Positions 8,366-17,371 of a DNA stretch of 64,000 nucleotides are shown piece after piece. The stretch's first letter is position 1, and each line of letters opens with the position of its first letter. The stretch comes from Acidovorax sp. HDW3 (lineage in GTDB: Bacteria > Pseudomonadota > Gammaproteobacteria > Burkholderiales > Burkholderiaceae_C), in NCBI RefSeq assembly GCF_011303755.1, contig NZ_CP049885.1:1904001-1968000 (forward strand), read 5' to 3'. The position numbers were made by a program, and so were the translations under genes. The notes under the pieces are model-generated. The model made no database searches and was not told the origin of the DNA. It saw nothing but the letters and a program-made list of their open reading frames with translations.

Positions 8366-8695
8366 CTAGCGCCAATGTTGCTCGCGAACCATGCGAATAT
8401 GACTTCTCGCGCAAGCCAGCGAATCGATGTGCCCGGCGTAAGCCGTCACGACAACGGTTGAATTTTGACGCTCGACACGTTCGATGTTGATTTCTTGCCC
8501 AAGCCCGTCAGTTACTCCCGGTGCCAGAGCGGCGAGAATTGCCGCCAGCTCCTGACCATGGGCCTCGGCTGCGGTGCTCAGGGTATAGAGAAAGGTCTGT
8601 GCGCTGGACTCATCGCCAAACTGCGCACGTACGGTATTGCTGTCTCGGACATATATTTGCTTGCCTCCTTGCGTTCTTGGACCGCCTTCGGGGGC
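8366..8695 (-). pseudogene. Open frame of 109 codons with no start codon, likely a gene remnant
   Basis: On the minus strand the frame runs from just after the TAA at 8696-8698 to TAG at 8366-8368. It contains no ATG, but its composition looks coding: YVRDSNTVRAQFGDESS, AAEAHGQELAAILAAL and EINIERVERQNSTVVV. I recognise no family. It is in the same frame as the preceding ankyrin gene, so it could be that gene's former C-terminus. The duplicated ankyrin tail at 6463 ends before this sequence, so it may instead be the truncated body of another gene joined here. Confidence 0.5.
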
Positions 8696-10069
8696 TTACT
8701 GAGAAGAGATCTTGGTTGGTGAAGTGCAGCCATTCGCACCAACGACAGCAAGCTGCAATGCAGACAAAAGTTTCTGAGCCGTCTTGTTGCGCTTGGCCAC
8801 CGCCAGTTGCAGCGGCGTGCGGCCCTGCCTATCGCAATGGGAGCGGTCTGCACCGGCCTGCAGCAGCAAGGGAATGCAGTCGGTCGCCTTGCTCTCCAAG
8901 GCCACGTGCAAGGCGTTGCCTCCGTGGTACACGATCCGGTTCGGATTGGCACCGTGCGCCAACAGCAGCGCCACCTTGGCCGGAGACTTTGCATCAATGG
9001 CAGACGACAGCGGGTTGCGCTGCGCATCGGCCGGTGGCTCTGCCGGCAGTCCCAAAGCCAGCAGCATTTCCAACATCTCCACGGGCTGATCCAGGACGCT
9101 GGAGACGAAATGCCCCAGGCAGCGGTTCGCTGCATCCAGCCAGCGCGCGTCCCGCAGCGGAAAGGCGTCTGGCGGGCTGCGCAGCACCAGGTCACGCAAC
9201 ATGGCCACATTCATGCCTTCCTGTTGCGTGATGGACTCTGCCAGCAGTTCGCAGATAGAGAATTTATCGACGCACATCAGGGCGTGGTCCCCAGACTGCC
9301 ACAGGCCGCCCAGGGCATGGTGGTTGCCATGCTGCACCGCTCTGACCAGCAACATTTGGCGGTGGGCGTCATCAGGCGGTGCCTGCACCAGCAGCGCATC
9401 GAATTGCGCATGGTCGTGGTACGAAATCGCACTCAGTTGCTGCTGCGGCAGGTCGTATTCCAGCGCGTAGCGGGGCCAGATCACCTGCCCGCCATGGGCG
9501 AGAAGAATGTCGCGCACGGCCTGGTGCGGGCTATCTTTGGCCAGAGGGGAGTTGCCCTGGCAAGTCAAAGCATTCACCTGTGCGCCCCGCTCCAGCAACC
9601 ATTGCGCGGCCTGCACTGCCAGCGCTACCGGCTTGCACAGGTAGTAAGAAGAATGCGCCAGCTGGTGCAAGGCGGTGTATCCCCCGTCATCGGCCGCATT
9701 CACGTCCACACCCGCCTCCAGCAGCGCCTGCATCAAAGGAATGTCGAACGCCCGGGCCGCGCAGTGCAGCGGAAACACCGGCAAGGTGTAGCTGGGCATG
9801 CGGGTGACCAGCGCCACCGGGTCAGGGCGCGCCCCAGCCTTCAACAGGGCGATGACGGCCTCGGTGGGCAGCACGCCGCTGGCTTTGCCGGCCTGAGGCG
9901 TCAGCAGGTGCACTATCAGCGGCCGGTGGTACAGCACCGTGTTGGGGTCGAGCCCGTGGTGATGCACCAGATCCAGCACGTCGCCATACCGCTCCTTCGA
10001 CAGCAACTGGTGCACTTCCTCCAGCGGATCCAACTTGCGCACTGCCGCTTCGAACTGCTTGCGTGTCAC
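8696..10069 (-). CDS. Ankyrin-repeat protein, likely the 3' part of a gene split by TGA
   Basis: The frame gives 457 residues from a GTG at 10069 that has no ribosome site. Ankyrin units occur near residues 95-130 (PLHCAARAFDIPLMQALL, EAGVDVNA), 130-165 and 370-430 (LLLAHGANPNR, LLLQAGADRSH). The 105-codon frame immediately upstream (10088-10405) is in the same reading frame, separated only by TGA at 10088-10090 and six codons. Reading that TGA as TGG gives a smooth join, GKPDGL-W-FNGPKPVT. The gene is therefore probably one 560-residue protein broken by a nonsense mutation. The last 20 residues (after KLLSA) are not shared with the duplicate copy at 6463. Confidence 0.7.
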   Translation of the reverse strand: MTRKQFEAAVRKLDPLEEVHQLLSKERYGDVLDLVHHHGLDPNTVLYHRPLIVHLLTPQAGKASGVLPTEAVIALLKAGARPDPVALVTRMPSYTLPVFPLHCAARAFDIPLMQALLEAGVDVNAADDGGYTALHQLAHSSYYLCKPVALAVQAAQWLLERGAQVNALTCQGNSPLAKDSPHQAVRDILLAHGGQVIWPRYALEYDLPQQQLSAISYHDHAQFDALLVQAPPDDAHRQMLLVRAVQHGNHHALGGLWQSGDHALMCVDKFSICELLAESITQQEGMNVAMLRDLVLRSPPDAFPLRDARWLDAANRCLGHFVSSVLDQPVEMLEMLLALGLPAEPPADAQRNPLSSAIDAKSPAKVALLLAHGANPNRIVYHGGNALHVALESKATDCIPLLLQAGADRSHCDRQGRTPLQLAVAKRNKTAQKLLSALQLAVVGANGCTSPTKISSQ

Positions 10070-10087
10070 CGGCTTGGGGCCGTTGAA

Positions 10088-10405
10088 TCACAGGCCGTCC
10101 GGCTTGCCACCGTTGTGCCACTCGCAACTGAACAGCTGTGCGCCCCGCTCCATCAGGTCGGGTGGCCAGTTGTCGGCGGCCACCAGGTTCCACGGCCCGA
10201 GGATGGCCAGCTCGGCACACAACTGCGCCGCGCTTGCGAACTCGAACGATGCGCCCGCATCGTCACCCAGGCCCAGCATGGCGCTCAGCACGCGGGCATG
10301 CTCCTGCAGCGGCTTCTGGGCGATCGCCTGCGCCTCGGCAGCCCAGGCGGCAGCCTGCGCGCGCGATGCGAAATACACGGTGTAATGAAGAAGGGTTTCA
10401 GACAC
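10088..10405 (-). CDS. N-terminal part of the split ankyrin protein
   Basis: 105 codons run from a GTG start at 10405 to TGA at 10088-10090, in frame with the ankyrin gene that follows. The product begins with a compact domain (LHYTVYFASRAQAAAWAAEA) resembling small ferredoxin-like alpha/beta domains such as the regulator-of-RNase-E/DUF695 type; that resemblance is weak. It includes FSCEWHNGGKPDGL just before the stop, a motif that would normally continue. It lies 46 bases after the leucine-rich-repeat gene's upstream neighbour region on the same strand. It may be made as a free short protein, or the whole gene may be dead. Confidence 0.6.
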   Translation of the reverse strand: MSETLLHYTVYFASRAQAAAWAAEAQAIAQKPLQEHARVLSAMLGLGDDAGASFEFASAAQLCAELAILGPWNLVAADNWPPDLMERGAQLFSCEWHNGGKPDGL

Positions 10406-10451
10406 GGGCGCTCACTCGATTCAAGTTGGACATAACGCGCACGATCCCGCT

Positions 10452-11858
10452 TCAGCTCTTCTTCTTGCCCAGCTTCTTCATGGCGGCCTCGTAGGCCTCC
10501 GCCACATCGGGCCGGATTTCGGTAGACACATCGAAGCGGCTGGCTAGCACGGCGGCATCGGCCTTGCCGCCCAGTTGCCCGATGGCTTTGAAGATTTTCT
10601 TCATGAAGGCCGCATCGCCACCGAGGATGTGTTTTTCAAACCGCAGCAGGTCGATGATGGGTTCCACCAGCAACGGCGATTGCACTTTGCCCACCACATC
10701 GAGCAGGCGCTTGTAGTGGGACAAATGAATCTCGGAAAAATCGCCGCGCAGGTTGAAGAAGGCCAGGAACAGATCGGTCAATACGGGCAAGGGCGCATCC
10801 ACCAGGATGCGGACGATGGTCGCGTGCTCTTGCTTCAGTTTGCCCGCGTAGAAGGGTTCATACGCTGGGTGAAAGGCCAGTTTGGCGTGAAAGCTCTCGG
10901 TCAGTGGAGTTACCAAGCGCTCGCCGAACCCACTCAGCACGTTCGCCAGCAGCAAGGACTCGTCCCAATAGTGCGGACGCAGGCCGTGCTTGACCATGGC
11001 ATCGAACGCGCCGGGGGCCGGGTGTGCCAGCGCCCCGCGCACCATCTCTTCATCGAAGTGCCCATGCACGAAATGAGAGAACGCATCGCCCAGGATGTCC
11101 AGGTTGGTGATGGCGTAGAGCTGCGGCCAGTCTTTCGCCTCCATTACCCGCGCGATGCGCGAGGCTTCGATGCTCTCCGGGGGGGGCTCATAGGGCTCCT
11201 CGGGTAACTCCAATTGCAAGGCAGTCCGCTCGGCGCTCAGTTCGTTGCTGACATGCAGGCGTTGGTAGCGCTGCCCCGCCAGAGGCGCCAGCGTGGTCAG
11301 CGGGTTGTCATTGATCCACATCGTCTCCAGCGCCGCGCAGTCAGCCAACGGAGCAAGGTCGGTGATCCGATTGCCGTCCACATGCAAGCACTTAAGGGTG
11401 GGGTAGCTGGCAACGAACGACAAGTCCGTGATGCGGTTGTGCGACAGGTACAGGCTCTCCAGCCTGGGCAAGTCGAGCCCCGCCGGGAAATGGGTGAACT
11501 TGTTGTTCCACACGAACAGCGTCTCTACATTCAGCCCGTTGAGCGCCTCGAAGTCCTTGAAGTCGCAGTACGCAATGGTCAGTGACCGCAGGTGGGGCAA
11601 TGCCTGGAGCGCCTGAAGGTTGGTGAATGTCATGCGCTCCAGCGTCAAATGCCGCAGCCCGGTGATGTGCGCGAGGCGCGACAGATCCACCGGTTGAGCC
11701 GTGCGGTTGCTGCGCAGGTCGATCTCCAGAATGTCCTCGCAGTCGGCAATCTGGTCCAGATCGGCGTCGGTGAACTTCTCCAGGTGCAGGCCGTCGGCGT
11801 GGTTCAGCACGCGGATGGGGCTAAAGATGCGGTCGGTCCATTTCGGTTTGGAGGTCAT
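10452..11858 (-). CDS. Leucine-rich-repeat protein with a helical C-terminal domain
   Basis: The 468-residue protein has an N-terminal region of 22-residue leucine-rich repeats at about residues 40-205 (LRHLTLERMTFTNLQAL, LESLYLSHNRITDL, LKCLHVDGNRITDL, LETMWINDNPLTTL), of the SDS22 or internalin type. The C-terminal half is alpha-helical, resembling HEAT-like repeats, and ends in a basic KKLGKKKS tail. There is no signal peptide, so it is probably an intracellular protein-binding scaffold. It lies between two ankyrin genes on the same strand, 52 bases after the one at 11911. No ribosome site is obvious. The partner and role are unknown. Confidence 0.85.
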   Translation of the reverse strand: MTSKPKWTDRIFSPIRVLNHADGLHLEKFTDADLDQIADCEDILEIDLRSNRTAQPVDLSRLAHITGLRHLTLERMTFTNLQALQALPHLRSLTIAYCDFKDFEALNGLNVETLFVWNNKFTHFPAGLDLPRLESLYLSHNRITDLSFVASYPTLKCLHVDGNRITDLAPLADCAALETMWINDNPLTTLAPLAGQRYQRLHVSNELSAERTALQLELPEEPYEPPPESIEASRIARVMEAKDWPQLYAITNLDILGDAFSHFVHGHFDEEMVRGALAHPAPGAFDAMVKHGLRPHYWDESLLLANVLSGFGERLVTPLTESFHAKLAFHPAYEPFYAGKLKQEHATIVRILVDAPLPVLTDLFLAFFNLRGDFSEIHLSHYKRLLDVVGKVQSPLLVEPIIDLLRFEKHILGGDAAFMKKIFKAIGQLGGKADAAVLASRFDVSTEIRPDVAEAYEAAMKKLGKKKS

Positions 11859-11910
11859 GGGTCAGGCGGTCAGGGGATGGGTTGGGTGGTGGATCAACGC
11901 TCACAGGTGG

Positions 11911-13338
11911 TCAAGCCGGGGTGTTGAAGTAGCGTGCGCACAGCTGCCCGATGGCGTCGCACAGCACGTCGGTAGTGGGCGGTGCGCCAGGTGCCATGGG
12001 CAAATCGATGGCCTCGCGCAGCACCCAGTCATCGCCCTCCACCTGCGAGAACCGGATGCGCATGACCGACCAATCGAAGACATGGACTCCCATTTCCACC
12101 GCGCCGCTGCGGCTGAGATACGACTTGGTGCGAGACAACCGCAGGCTGCGAAAGTAGTCGTCGTACTCCAGATAAAACATGCTGGGCGGCACGCGCGGGT
12201 CCGTGCCCGAAGCCAGTTGCGCGATCACTTCCTTAAGACAGGTGCGCAGCCACTCTGGGTATTGGTCGGGCTGCCAGTCGGTGGGGCCGTCGATCAGCGC
12301 GGGGGCGCGCTCCCAGGTGGCGCGCTGGGCGGTACCGTCGGCGGCCTTGGGCTTGGCGGGCTTTTTGGGTAGCACCGAGGTGGCCAACGCCGCCACGCGG
12401 GCCTCGTATTCGGTGCCACGGAACAGGCGCACATCGGCAGCCACGAGCTTGCCTTGGGCAGCAAGCGCCTCGGCCAGCACGGCGGCCACATCAAGGTTGC
12501 CAGCGCTGACGGCCAGGCGCAGCGGTGTGCGCCCGCGCGCATTGGCGGCAGCAGGGTCCAGGCCCCAGTCCAGCAACTGGCGCGTGGTGGCTACGGGGTC
12601 ACCCATGCGCTGCCAGGTGGTCGAAAAACCGGCGCGGCTTTGTGCCAGGCCGTCCACATCGCCTGCTGCGTACATCAACGCATTCGATCCGTCGGGGTTG
12701 CTGGCCTGCGCATTGGCGCCCCGCGCTACCAGCAACTGGAGCAAAGGCACGCTGCCCATGTGGGCCGCCATGAGCAGCGGCGAGTACATGTTGCGGTGGT
12801 CCAGCGCCTCGATGTCGGCACCGGCCTGCAGCAGCATGTCCACGGCCTGGTACACCGTCTCGGCATGGCCTGGGGGCGCATCGCCGCGAAACGGCATGTC
12901 AAAAATCTCGCCCCGCATTTCGCGCAAGCCCAGGGCCATGCAGAGTGCGGGGTCCTTGGTCTGGCGCGGGTCGCCGCCCGCTGCCAGCACCAGCGCCAGC
13001 TTCTCCAGGGCGCGCTCCTGGAAATAGGTGGCGAACTGCCGGCAGCACACGGCCAGCGGCGTGGAGTTGCGGTTCTTGCGCTTGTTGGGGTCGGCCCCGT
13101 GCTCCAGCATCAGGCGCAGCAGCGCGAGTTGCGCATCCATGCGCCGGGCGGCACAGGCTTCGTCCGGACCGTCGGAGTACACCCAGTGGGCCTCACAGAC
13201 CCATTGCGCGGCCGCATCGTGGGACACGCTGATGCGGTCTGGGGGCACACCGGAGCGGACCAGGCGTGCCATTTCGGCAATGAGGGCTTCGAACCCGATG
13301 TCGGGGGCTAGTGTGACGGAAGTAGAAGAGGTGACCAT
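11911..13338 (-). CDS. Ankyrin-repeat protein with a unique C-terminal domain
   Basis: 475 residues. Ankyrin repeats span roughly residues 70-300 (LRLMLEHGADPNKRKNRNS, MLLQAGADIEALDHRN, PLLQLLVARGANAQAS, TPLRLAVSAGNLDVAAVL). A Lys/Pro/Ala linker (KKPAKPKA) around 330 leads to a C-terminal domain of about 140 residues rich in Trp, Tyr and Asp (YLEYDDYFRSLRLSRTK, VFDWSVMRIRFSQVEGDDW). That domain is not part of the ankyrin fold and is not recognised. It starts 36 bases after the ATPase gene ends, so it may be translated from the same message. No export signal is seen. Confidence 0.85.
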   Translation of the reverse strand: MVTSSTSVTLAPDIGFEALIAEMARLVRSGVPPDRISVSHDAAAQWVCEAHWVYSDGPDEACAARRMDAQLALLRLMLEHGADPNKRKNRNSTPLAVCCRQFATYFQERALEKLALVLAAGGDPRQTKDPALCMALGLREMRGEIFDMPFRGDAPPGHAETVYQAVDMLLQAGADIEALDHRNMYSPLLMAAHMGSVPLLQLLVARGANAQASNPDGSNALMYAAGDVDGLAQSRAGFSTTWQRMGDPVATTRQLLDWGLDPAAANARGRTPLRLAVSAGNLDVAAVLAEALAAQGKLVAADVRLFRGTEYEARVAALATSVLPKKPAKPKAADGTAQRATWERAPALIDGPTDWQPDQYPEWLRTCLKEVIAQLASGTDPRVPPSMFYLEYDDYFRSLRLSRTKSYLSRSGAVEMGVHVFDWSVMRIRFSQVEGDDWVLREAIDLPMAPGAPPTTDVLCDAIGQLCARYFNTPA

Positions 13339-13373
13339 GGAGAAGGAACGTCAGAAAAAAAGTTGCAACAAAG

Positions 13374-15575
13374 TCAAGCCCTGCCCAGCACCGCCAGCTC
13401 CTGGTGCAGCAACAGCTCCACCTCGGCTGGCTCGAACTGGTCTTGCAGCAACGGGATGGCAAAGCGGTATTCGGCGTCCTGCTTGCGCAGCACATAGGCC
13501 AGTTGCAGGCGCGCCAGCGACTGGCGCAGCGCCTGCGCGTCGGCTGTGATGCCGTGGCTGTGCAGCAGTTGGGCCAGGGCCACCAGGCTGGTCTGCCCGG
13601 CCTGGGCTGTGTGGTAGACCACGATGCGGTCGAGGCGGCAGGCGGCGTCGTCGTGGCTCAGGCGCCCCCAGCCCGCCAGGGCATCCTGCACCGCTTGCGA
13701 GGCCAGGGCCTGGGTGAGGTGGCGGGCTTCGATGACGCGTTCGCCGGGCGCCAGCGCTTCCAGGCACTCCTGGCACAGGATGGCGACGAGGTTGGCGCGC
13801 TGGCCGCTGGCGTCGATGAGGCGGTCCACCAGGCGCTCGTTGTCAAAGCCCAGGCGCAGCCTGCGCAGCGGCTCGGTGGCCAGCTCGCGGCAGGCGGCGC
13901 GCTCCAGGCCGCCAATCGCCAGCACTTCGCCAAAGTTGCGCAGGGGGCTCTGGTAGTCGAGCACAGCCGTGGCATACAAATCCCAAAAACCCGCCAGCAT
14001 GAACCAGCAGCGGCCCTCTTCACTCAGCGCGCGCAGCGTGGACAACTGCACGTAGCCGTTGTTCGACTCGTCGCGAAAGAACAGGTCGGCCTCGTCGATC
14101 AGCAGCACCAGGCGCTTGCCCTGGTACTGCGCCTGCAGGTGGTCCACGATGGCTTCGAGCGGCGTGTCGGCCGCCAGGCCAAACTGCAGCGCCATGCGCG
14201 GCGCCAACCGGTGGTCGCGCAGCGAGACGTAGTGGCACACGGTATGCGGGTGGCCCTGCATGCGCCGCTGCACGGCCTTGAGCAGGCTGCTTTTGCCCAG
14301 TTGCCGCCCGCCCACCACCAGGTAGTTGGCGGGCTCGCGGTTGATGACGCGGGCCAGCAACTGTGCGCGGCCAAAGAAGGCGCCTTCGCGTGTGACGCCG
14401 CCCCGCGTCTGGTAGGGCGAGATGCGGGTGATGCGCAACTGCGCGGCCAGCAGGCGCAGCAGCACCTGCAGCGCTTCGCCGCCGATCAGCCATTCGGTCT
14501 GGCTGGCGCTGTCCACCATCACATGCAGGTTGGCGCGGTCGTCAGCGTGGGCGCGCAGCAGGGGCCAGGGGGTGTCTACGCTGTGCTCGCTCAGAATCAG
14601 CAACACGTCGCTGCCGGTCTGCGCGGTGCGCAGCTGGCGCAGCACGGTGGCTTCGTCGATGCCGGGGGTGGGCACAAACACCATGCAGCGGTCCAGCGAC
14701 ACCGGCAGGTCGGGCGGAAACTGCCACTCAAACACCTGGCCGGGCAGTGCCCAGTCGCTGCTGGGCTGGCAGCGGGCCGACACGCGCTCGGCCAGTGCGC
14801 GCGCCAGGGCCGGGGCGTGCTCGGCGCCGGTGGCCTGGGCGCACAGCACGGCGCGGCGCCAGTCCACCATACGGATGTCGGCGGCCAGCAAGGTGGGCTC
14901 CAGCCGCCGCAGCCAGCGCAGCAACCGGTCGATTTGCGGCAGGCGCGCCAGGGGCGTGCGGCGCAGGCGCGCGGGGCGCAGCTGGCCCGCGCCAATCATG
15001 GGGTGGCGCGCCACCCACACCACGGCGCCCACGGCAAAAATCACGCCGCACCACAGGATGAGCGAGCGCAGCCAGCCGAATGGGTCGGCATCAGGCGCGG
15101 GCCTGGCGGGCTCGAAGTCGTCGGTAGCGCCTTCCAGGCAGTTGATGGGCAGGTAGCCGGGCGGAATCGGCGGGTTGCCGGGGCGGCAGGTCCAGATGTG
15201 GGTGCCGGGCTTGAGCTCTACCACCACCTGGGTGCCGGCCAGCTTGCCCAGCTCGGGGTGGTGGGCAATGTCGGCCTGCAGCACGTTGGGGCGTGGGGAG
15301 GTGACGCGCAGTTGCGGGTTGGCAATGGGCGGCGCGTATTTTTGGATGTCCTTGGGCCAGTCGTCCAGCTCGTTGCGCGCCTGGACCATGGCAATGCGCC
15401 ACTGCACCAGCTCACCCCACACCGGGCCGACATTGACCGACGCCAGAAACGAGCCGCGCGTGACCGGGTTGAGCTGGGGCGTGAAGAGCGCACTGGCCAC
15501 AAACAGCGTGACCACCGCAATCACCACCGCGCGCACCACGGCCTTGGACAGCAGGGGCTTCAGTCGCTCAAACAT
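13374..15575 (-). CDS. Membrane-anchored P-loop (STAND/AAA-like) ATPase with a pilin-like periplasmic domain
   Basis: The start ATG at 15575 overlaps the end of the upstream HTH gene by 16 bases; the longer upstream frame is a shadow. The product is 733 residues. Helix 14-32 is hydrophobic. Residues 35-150 resemble a type IV pilin globular part: a strand pair ending VVVELKPG, then IWTC at 127-130 and YLPINC at 141-146, matching the pilin disulfide loop (WxC...YLPxxC). A second membrane helix at about 170-190 leads to the cytosol. There the P-loop GGRQLGKSS (about 422-430), the Walker B LVLLIDEADLFF and an Orc/STAND-like helical region follow. This suggests a transmembrane sensor whose outer domain resembles pilin and whose inner domain is a signalling NTPase. 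The substrate and role are not known. Confidence 0.8.
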   Translation of the reverse strand: MFERLKPLLSKAVVRAVVIAVVTLFVASALFTPQLNPVTRGSFLASVNVGPVWGELVQWRIAMVQARNELDDWPKDIQKYAPPIANPQLRVTSPRPNVLQADIAHHPELGKLAGTQVVVELKPGTHIWTCRPGNPPIPPGYLPINCLEGATDDFEPARPAPDADPFGWLRSLILWCGVIFAVGAVVWVARHPMIGAGQLRPARLRRTPLARLPQIDRLLRWLRRLEPTLLAADIRMVDWRRAVLCAQATGAEHAPALARALAERVSARCQPSSDWALPGQVFEWQFPPDLPVSLDRCMVFVPTPGIDEATVLRQLRTAQTGSDVLLILSEHSVDTPWPLLRAHADDRANLHVMVDSASQTEWLIGGEALQVLLRLLAAQLRITRISPYQTRGGVTREGAFFGRAQLLARVINREPANYLVVGGRQLGKSSLLKAVQRRMQGHPHTVCHYVSLRDHRLAPRMALQFGLAADTPLEAIVDHLQAQYQGKRLVLLIDEADLFFRDESNNGYVQLSTLRALSEEGRCWFMLAGFWDLYATAVLDYQSPLRNFGEVLAIGGLERAACRELATEPLRRLRLGFDNERLVDRLIDASGQRANLVAILCQECLEALAPGERVIEARHLTQALASQAVQDALAGWGRLSHDDAACRLDRIVVYHTAQAGQTSLVALAQLLHSHGITADAQALRQSLARLQLAYVLRKQDAEYRFAIPLLQDQFEPAEVELLLHQELAVLGRA

Positions 15576-16780
15576 GATTCCAACACCATGAGGCCCGCAT
15601 CCCGAATAGTGGGGCAGCGCCAGTGCAGCCGCGCTGTGTCGCCCGTGCCGCGCACATGGATGAGGTTGCCCCAGAACAGGCTGCGCAGTTCGTCGTCTTG
15701 CAGATAGGGCCGCGCACGGCCCAGCTCGTCGGCCTGCAGCAGTTGCTGCAAACGCGTGCGCGTGGCAGGCGCCTGGGCCAGCGGCAAAAAGGTTTGCCAC
15801 AGGCGCGGGCTGCTGGCCAGGTGCGTGCGCAGCGCGCTGGATGATGCATAACCCTCGCCCACACCCTGGTCTACCAGCCACTGCAGCCCTTCTTCAAACA
15901 ACGCGGGGTGGCCGCCGCTGAGTGCTTGCAGTGCCGAGATCACGGGCTCGGTCCAGCGGTGCTCGGGCCAGCGGTGGCGGGCCAGTTGCAAAAGGTCGTC
16001 CAGCGACGGGTCGGGCCAGTGGTTGACCTGCGCGATGTTGAGCAGCGACAGGTCGCCACTGCGGTATTTGAGGTCGGCCAGCGCCTCGCCGCCGCACAGC
16101 AGCAGGTGCAGGCGGCCGCTGTGCATCTCGCTCAGGCTGCGCAGGATGCCGGCCAGGGTTTCGCGCAGCGCGGGCGTGCCTTGCTCGAAGCGGCTGACCA
16201 GGCAGAACAGGCGCTCGCCCGCCAGTAGGCGGCGCTCCAGCGCAGATTCAAACTCGTAGTCCGACGCCACCTCGCCCAGGCCACACTGGCGGCCGATGGC
16301 GGCAAAGTAGTCGGCCTGCGCGGTGCTCACGCTGTAGGGCGGCTGGATGTGCAGCACCGCGCCCTCGCCGTATTGCGCGCGAGCGCGCTGCAGCAACTCT
16401 TGCCGAAACGGTGGCTGCCCCCAATGGGCAGGCGACAGCAGCAGCGAGATGGGGTACGGCACGGCCTGCGCGAGCTGGGTGAACAAACGGTCCTGAAACG
16501 CCGCAAATGGCTGCGTGCCCACCGACTCGGCCTGCAGCGGAAACTCGGGCTCGAAGCCCGCGGCGCAGAGCAGGCGGTTGGCCTCGCTTTCTGTGAGGCG
16601 CAGGTAGCGCGTGCAGGCCACCACGCGGTCGCGCGAGCGAACGTTGGGGGCAGAGACGCCGTTGCGCCAGTTGTTCACCGCCTCGCGGCTCAGGCCGATT
16701 TCGGTGGCTACGCCCGAGGCACTGGCGCGGATGCGGCGCATATAGATCGACAGCAGGTCGGCAAAAGAATCGGTGGCCAT
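15560..16780 (-). CDS. XRE-type HTH protein with a degenerate ATPase-like C-terminus
   Basis: 406 residues from the ATG at 16780. Residues 7-62 form a Cro/C1 helix-turn-helix (VATEIGLSREAVNNWRNGVS). The rest resembles the helical and Rossmann-like parts of a STAND or Orc-type NTPase (RLFCLVSRFEQG, HLLLCGGEALADL), but I see no Walker A lysine, so it probably does not hydrolyse ATP. The stop overlaps the start of the pilin-like ATPase gene, so the two are translationally coupled and likely act together, for example as DNA-binding partner and membrane sensor. No Shine-Dalgarno is visible before either candidate start (16780 ATG, 16807 TTG). Confidence 0.8.
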   Translation of the reverse strand: MATDSFADLLSIYMRRIRASASGVATEIGLSREAVNNWRNGVSAPNVRSRDRVVACTRYLRLTESEANRLLCAAGFEPEFPLQAESVGTQPFAAFQDRLFTQLAQAVPYPISLLLSPAHWGQPPFRQELLQRARAQYGEGAVLHIQPPYSVSTAQADYFAAIGRQCGLGEVASDYEFESALERRLLAGERLFCLVSRFEQGTPALRETLAGILRSLSEMHSGRLHLLLCGGEALADLKYRSGDLSLLNIAQVNHWPDPSLDDLLQLARHRWPEHRWTEPVISALQALSGGHPALFEEGLQWLVDQGVGEGYASSSALRTHLASSPRLWQTFLPLAQAPATRTRLQQLLQADELGRARPYLQDDELRSLFWGNLIHVRGTGDTARLHWRCPTIRDAGLMVLESCLSD

Positions 16781-16934
16781 GGGCGGTGGAGTGGGGGGGC
16801 GGTGCAAGGGTGCCAGCGCCCCGAGAGCGGTTCAGACAGAAAAATGGGGAGGTGGGCTGGCACGGATTGTCATCTGTGCCAGAGCCTCTGGCGGCCGAAA
16901 GGCTGGCAATGGGCTGCAGAAAGCCTGCGGCCTG

Positions 16935-17354
16935 CTACACCAGCCCTTGCACCATGGGCCACGCCTTGGTGCAACCCAGCCCGCAGGCCACGAGCACCGG
17001 GCTGTACAGCACCACAGCACCCAGCACAGACGCCCACCCGTCAGACGCTTCGGCTTCGGCGGGGGGAGCCTCGTCTTCGCTGGTGTCGCCCGTCAGTTCC
17101 TGCGCCAGCATCACCAGCACCATCACTAGCGATGCCGCCAGCACGGCCAGGTAGGCGTACTGCAGTGCCGTGCGCTCCAGCGGATAGAAGTAACCCGCCA
17201 GAACCACTGCGGGCAGCAGGTAGAACGCGTGCATCTGCAGCCGGTACCAGGGGATGCCTTCGTCCTCTGTCTCCAGCGCGCCCATCACCATCCGGTAGGT
17301 CAGCGCGCCCACCACAAAGATCAGCCCGCCCCACCATTCGATTGGCGTCAGCAT
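16935..17354 (-). CDS. Small integral membrane protein
   Basis: 139 residues from the ATG at 17354, preceded by GAAGG; a TTG at 17375 overlapping the upstream stop is the alternative. Hydrophobic helices appear near residues 5-25, 42-62, 68-88 and 112-135, with an acidic Glu/Ala-rich loop (GDTSEDEAPPAEAEA) between the third and fourth. It follows the gene ending at 17372 almost without gap and precedes the HTH gene, so it is likely part of the same operon. No family is recognised. Confidence 0.75.
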   Translation of the reverse strand: MLTPIEWWGGLIFVVGALTYRMVMGALETEDEGIPWYRLQMHAFYLLPAVVLAGYFYPLERTALQYAYLAVLAASLVMVLVMLAQELTGDTSEDEAPPAEAEASDGWASVLGAVVLYSPVLVACGLGCTKAWPMVQGLV

Positions 17355-17371
17355 GGTGCCTGCCTTCGGGT

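Noticed and set aside
8807-10435. Long plus-strand open frame of 542 codons
   Set aside because: It is antisense to the ankyrin gene, rich in Arg, Gln and His as is usual for the mirror of high-GC genes, and has no ribosome site.
13404-15707. Plus-strand open frame of 767 codons
   Set aside because: It lies opposite the pilin-like ATPase and has low-complexity Gln/Ala/Gly composition; the minus-strand gene has clear motifs.
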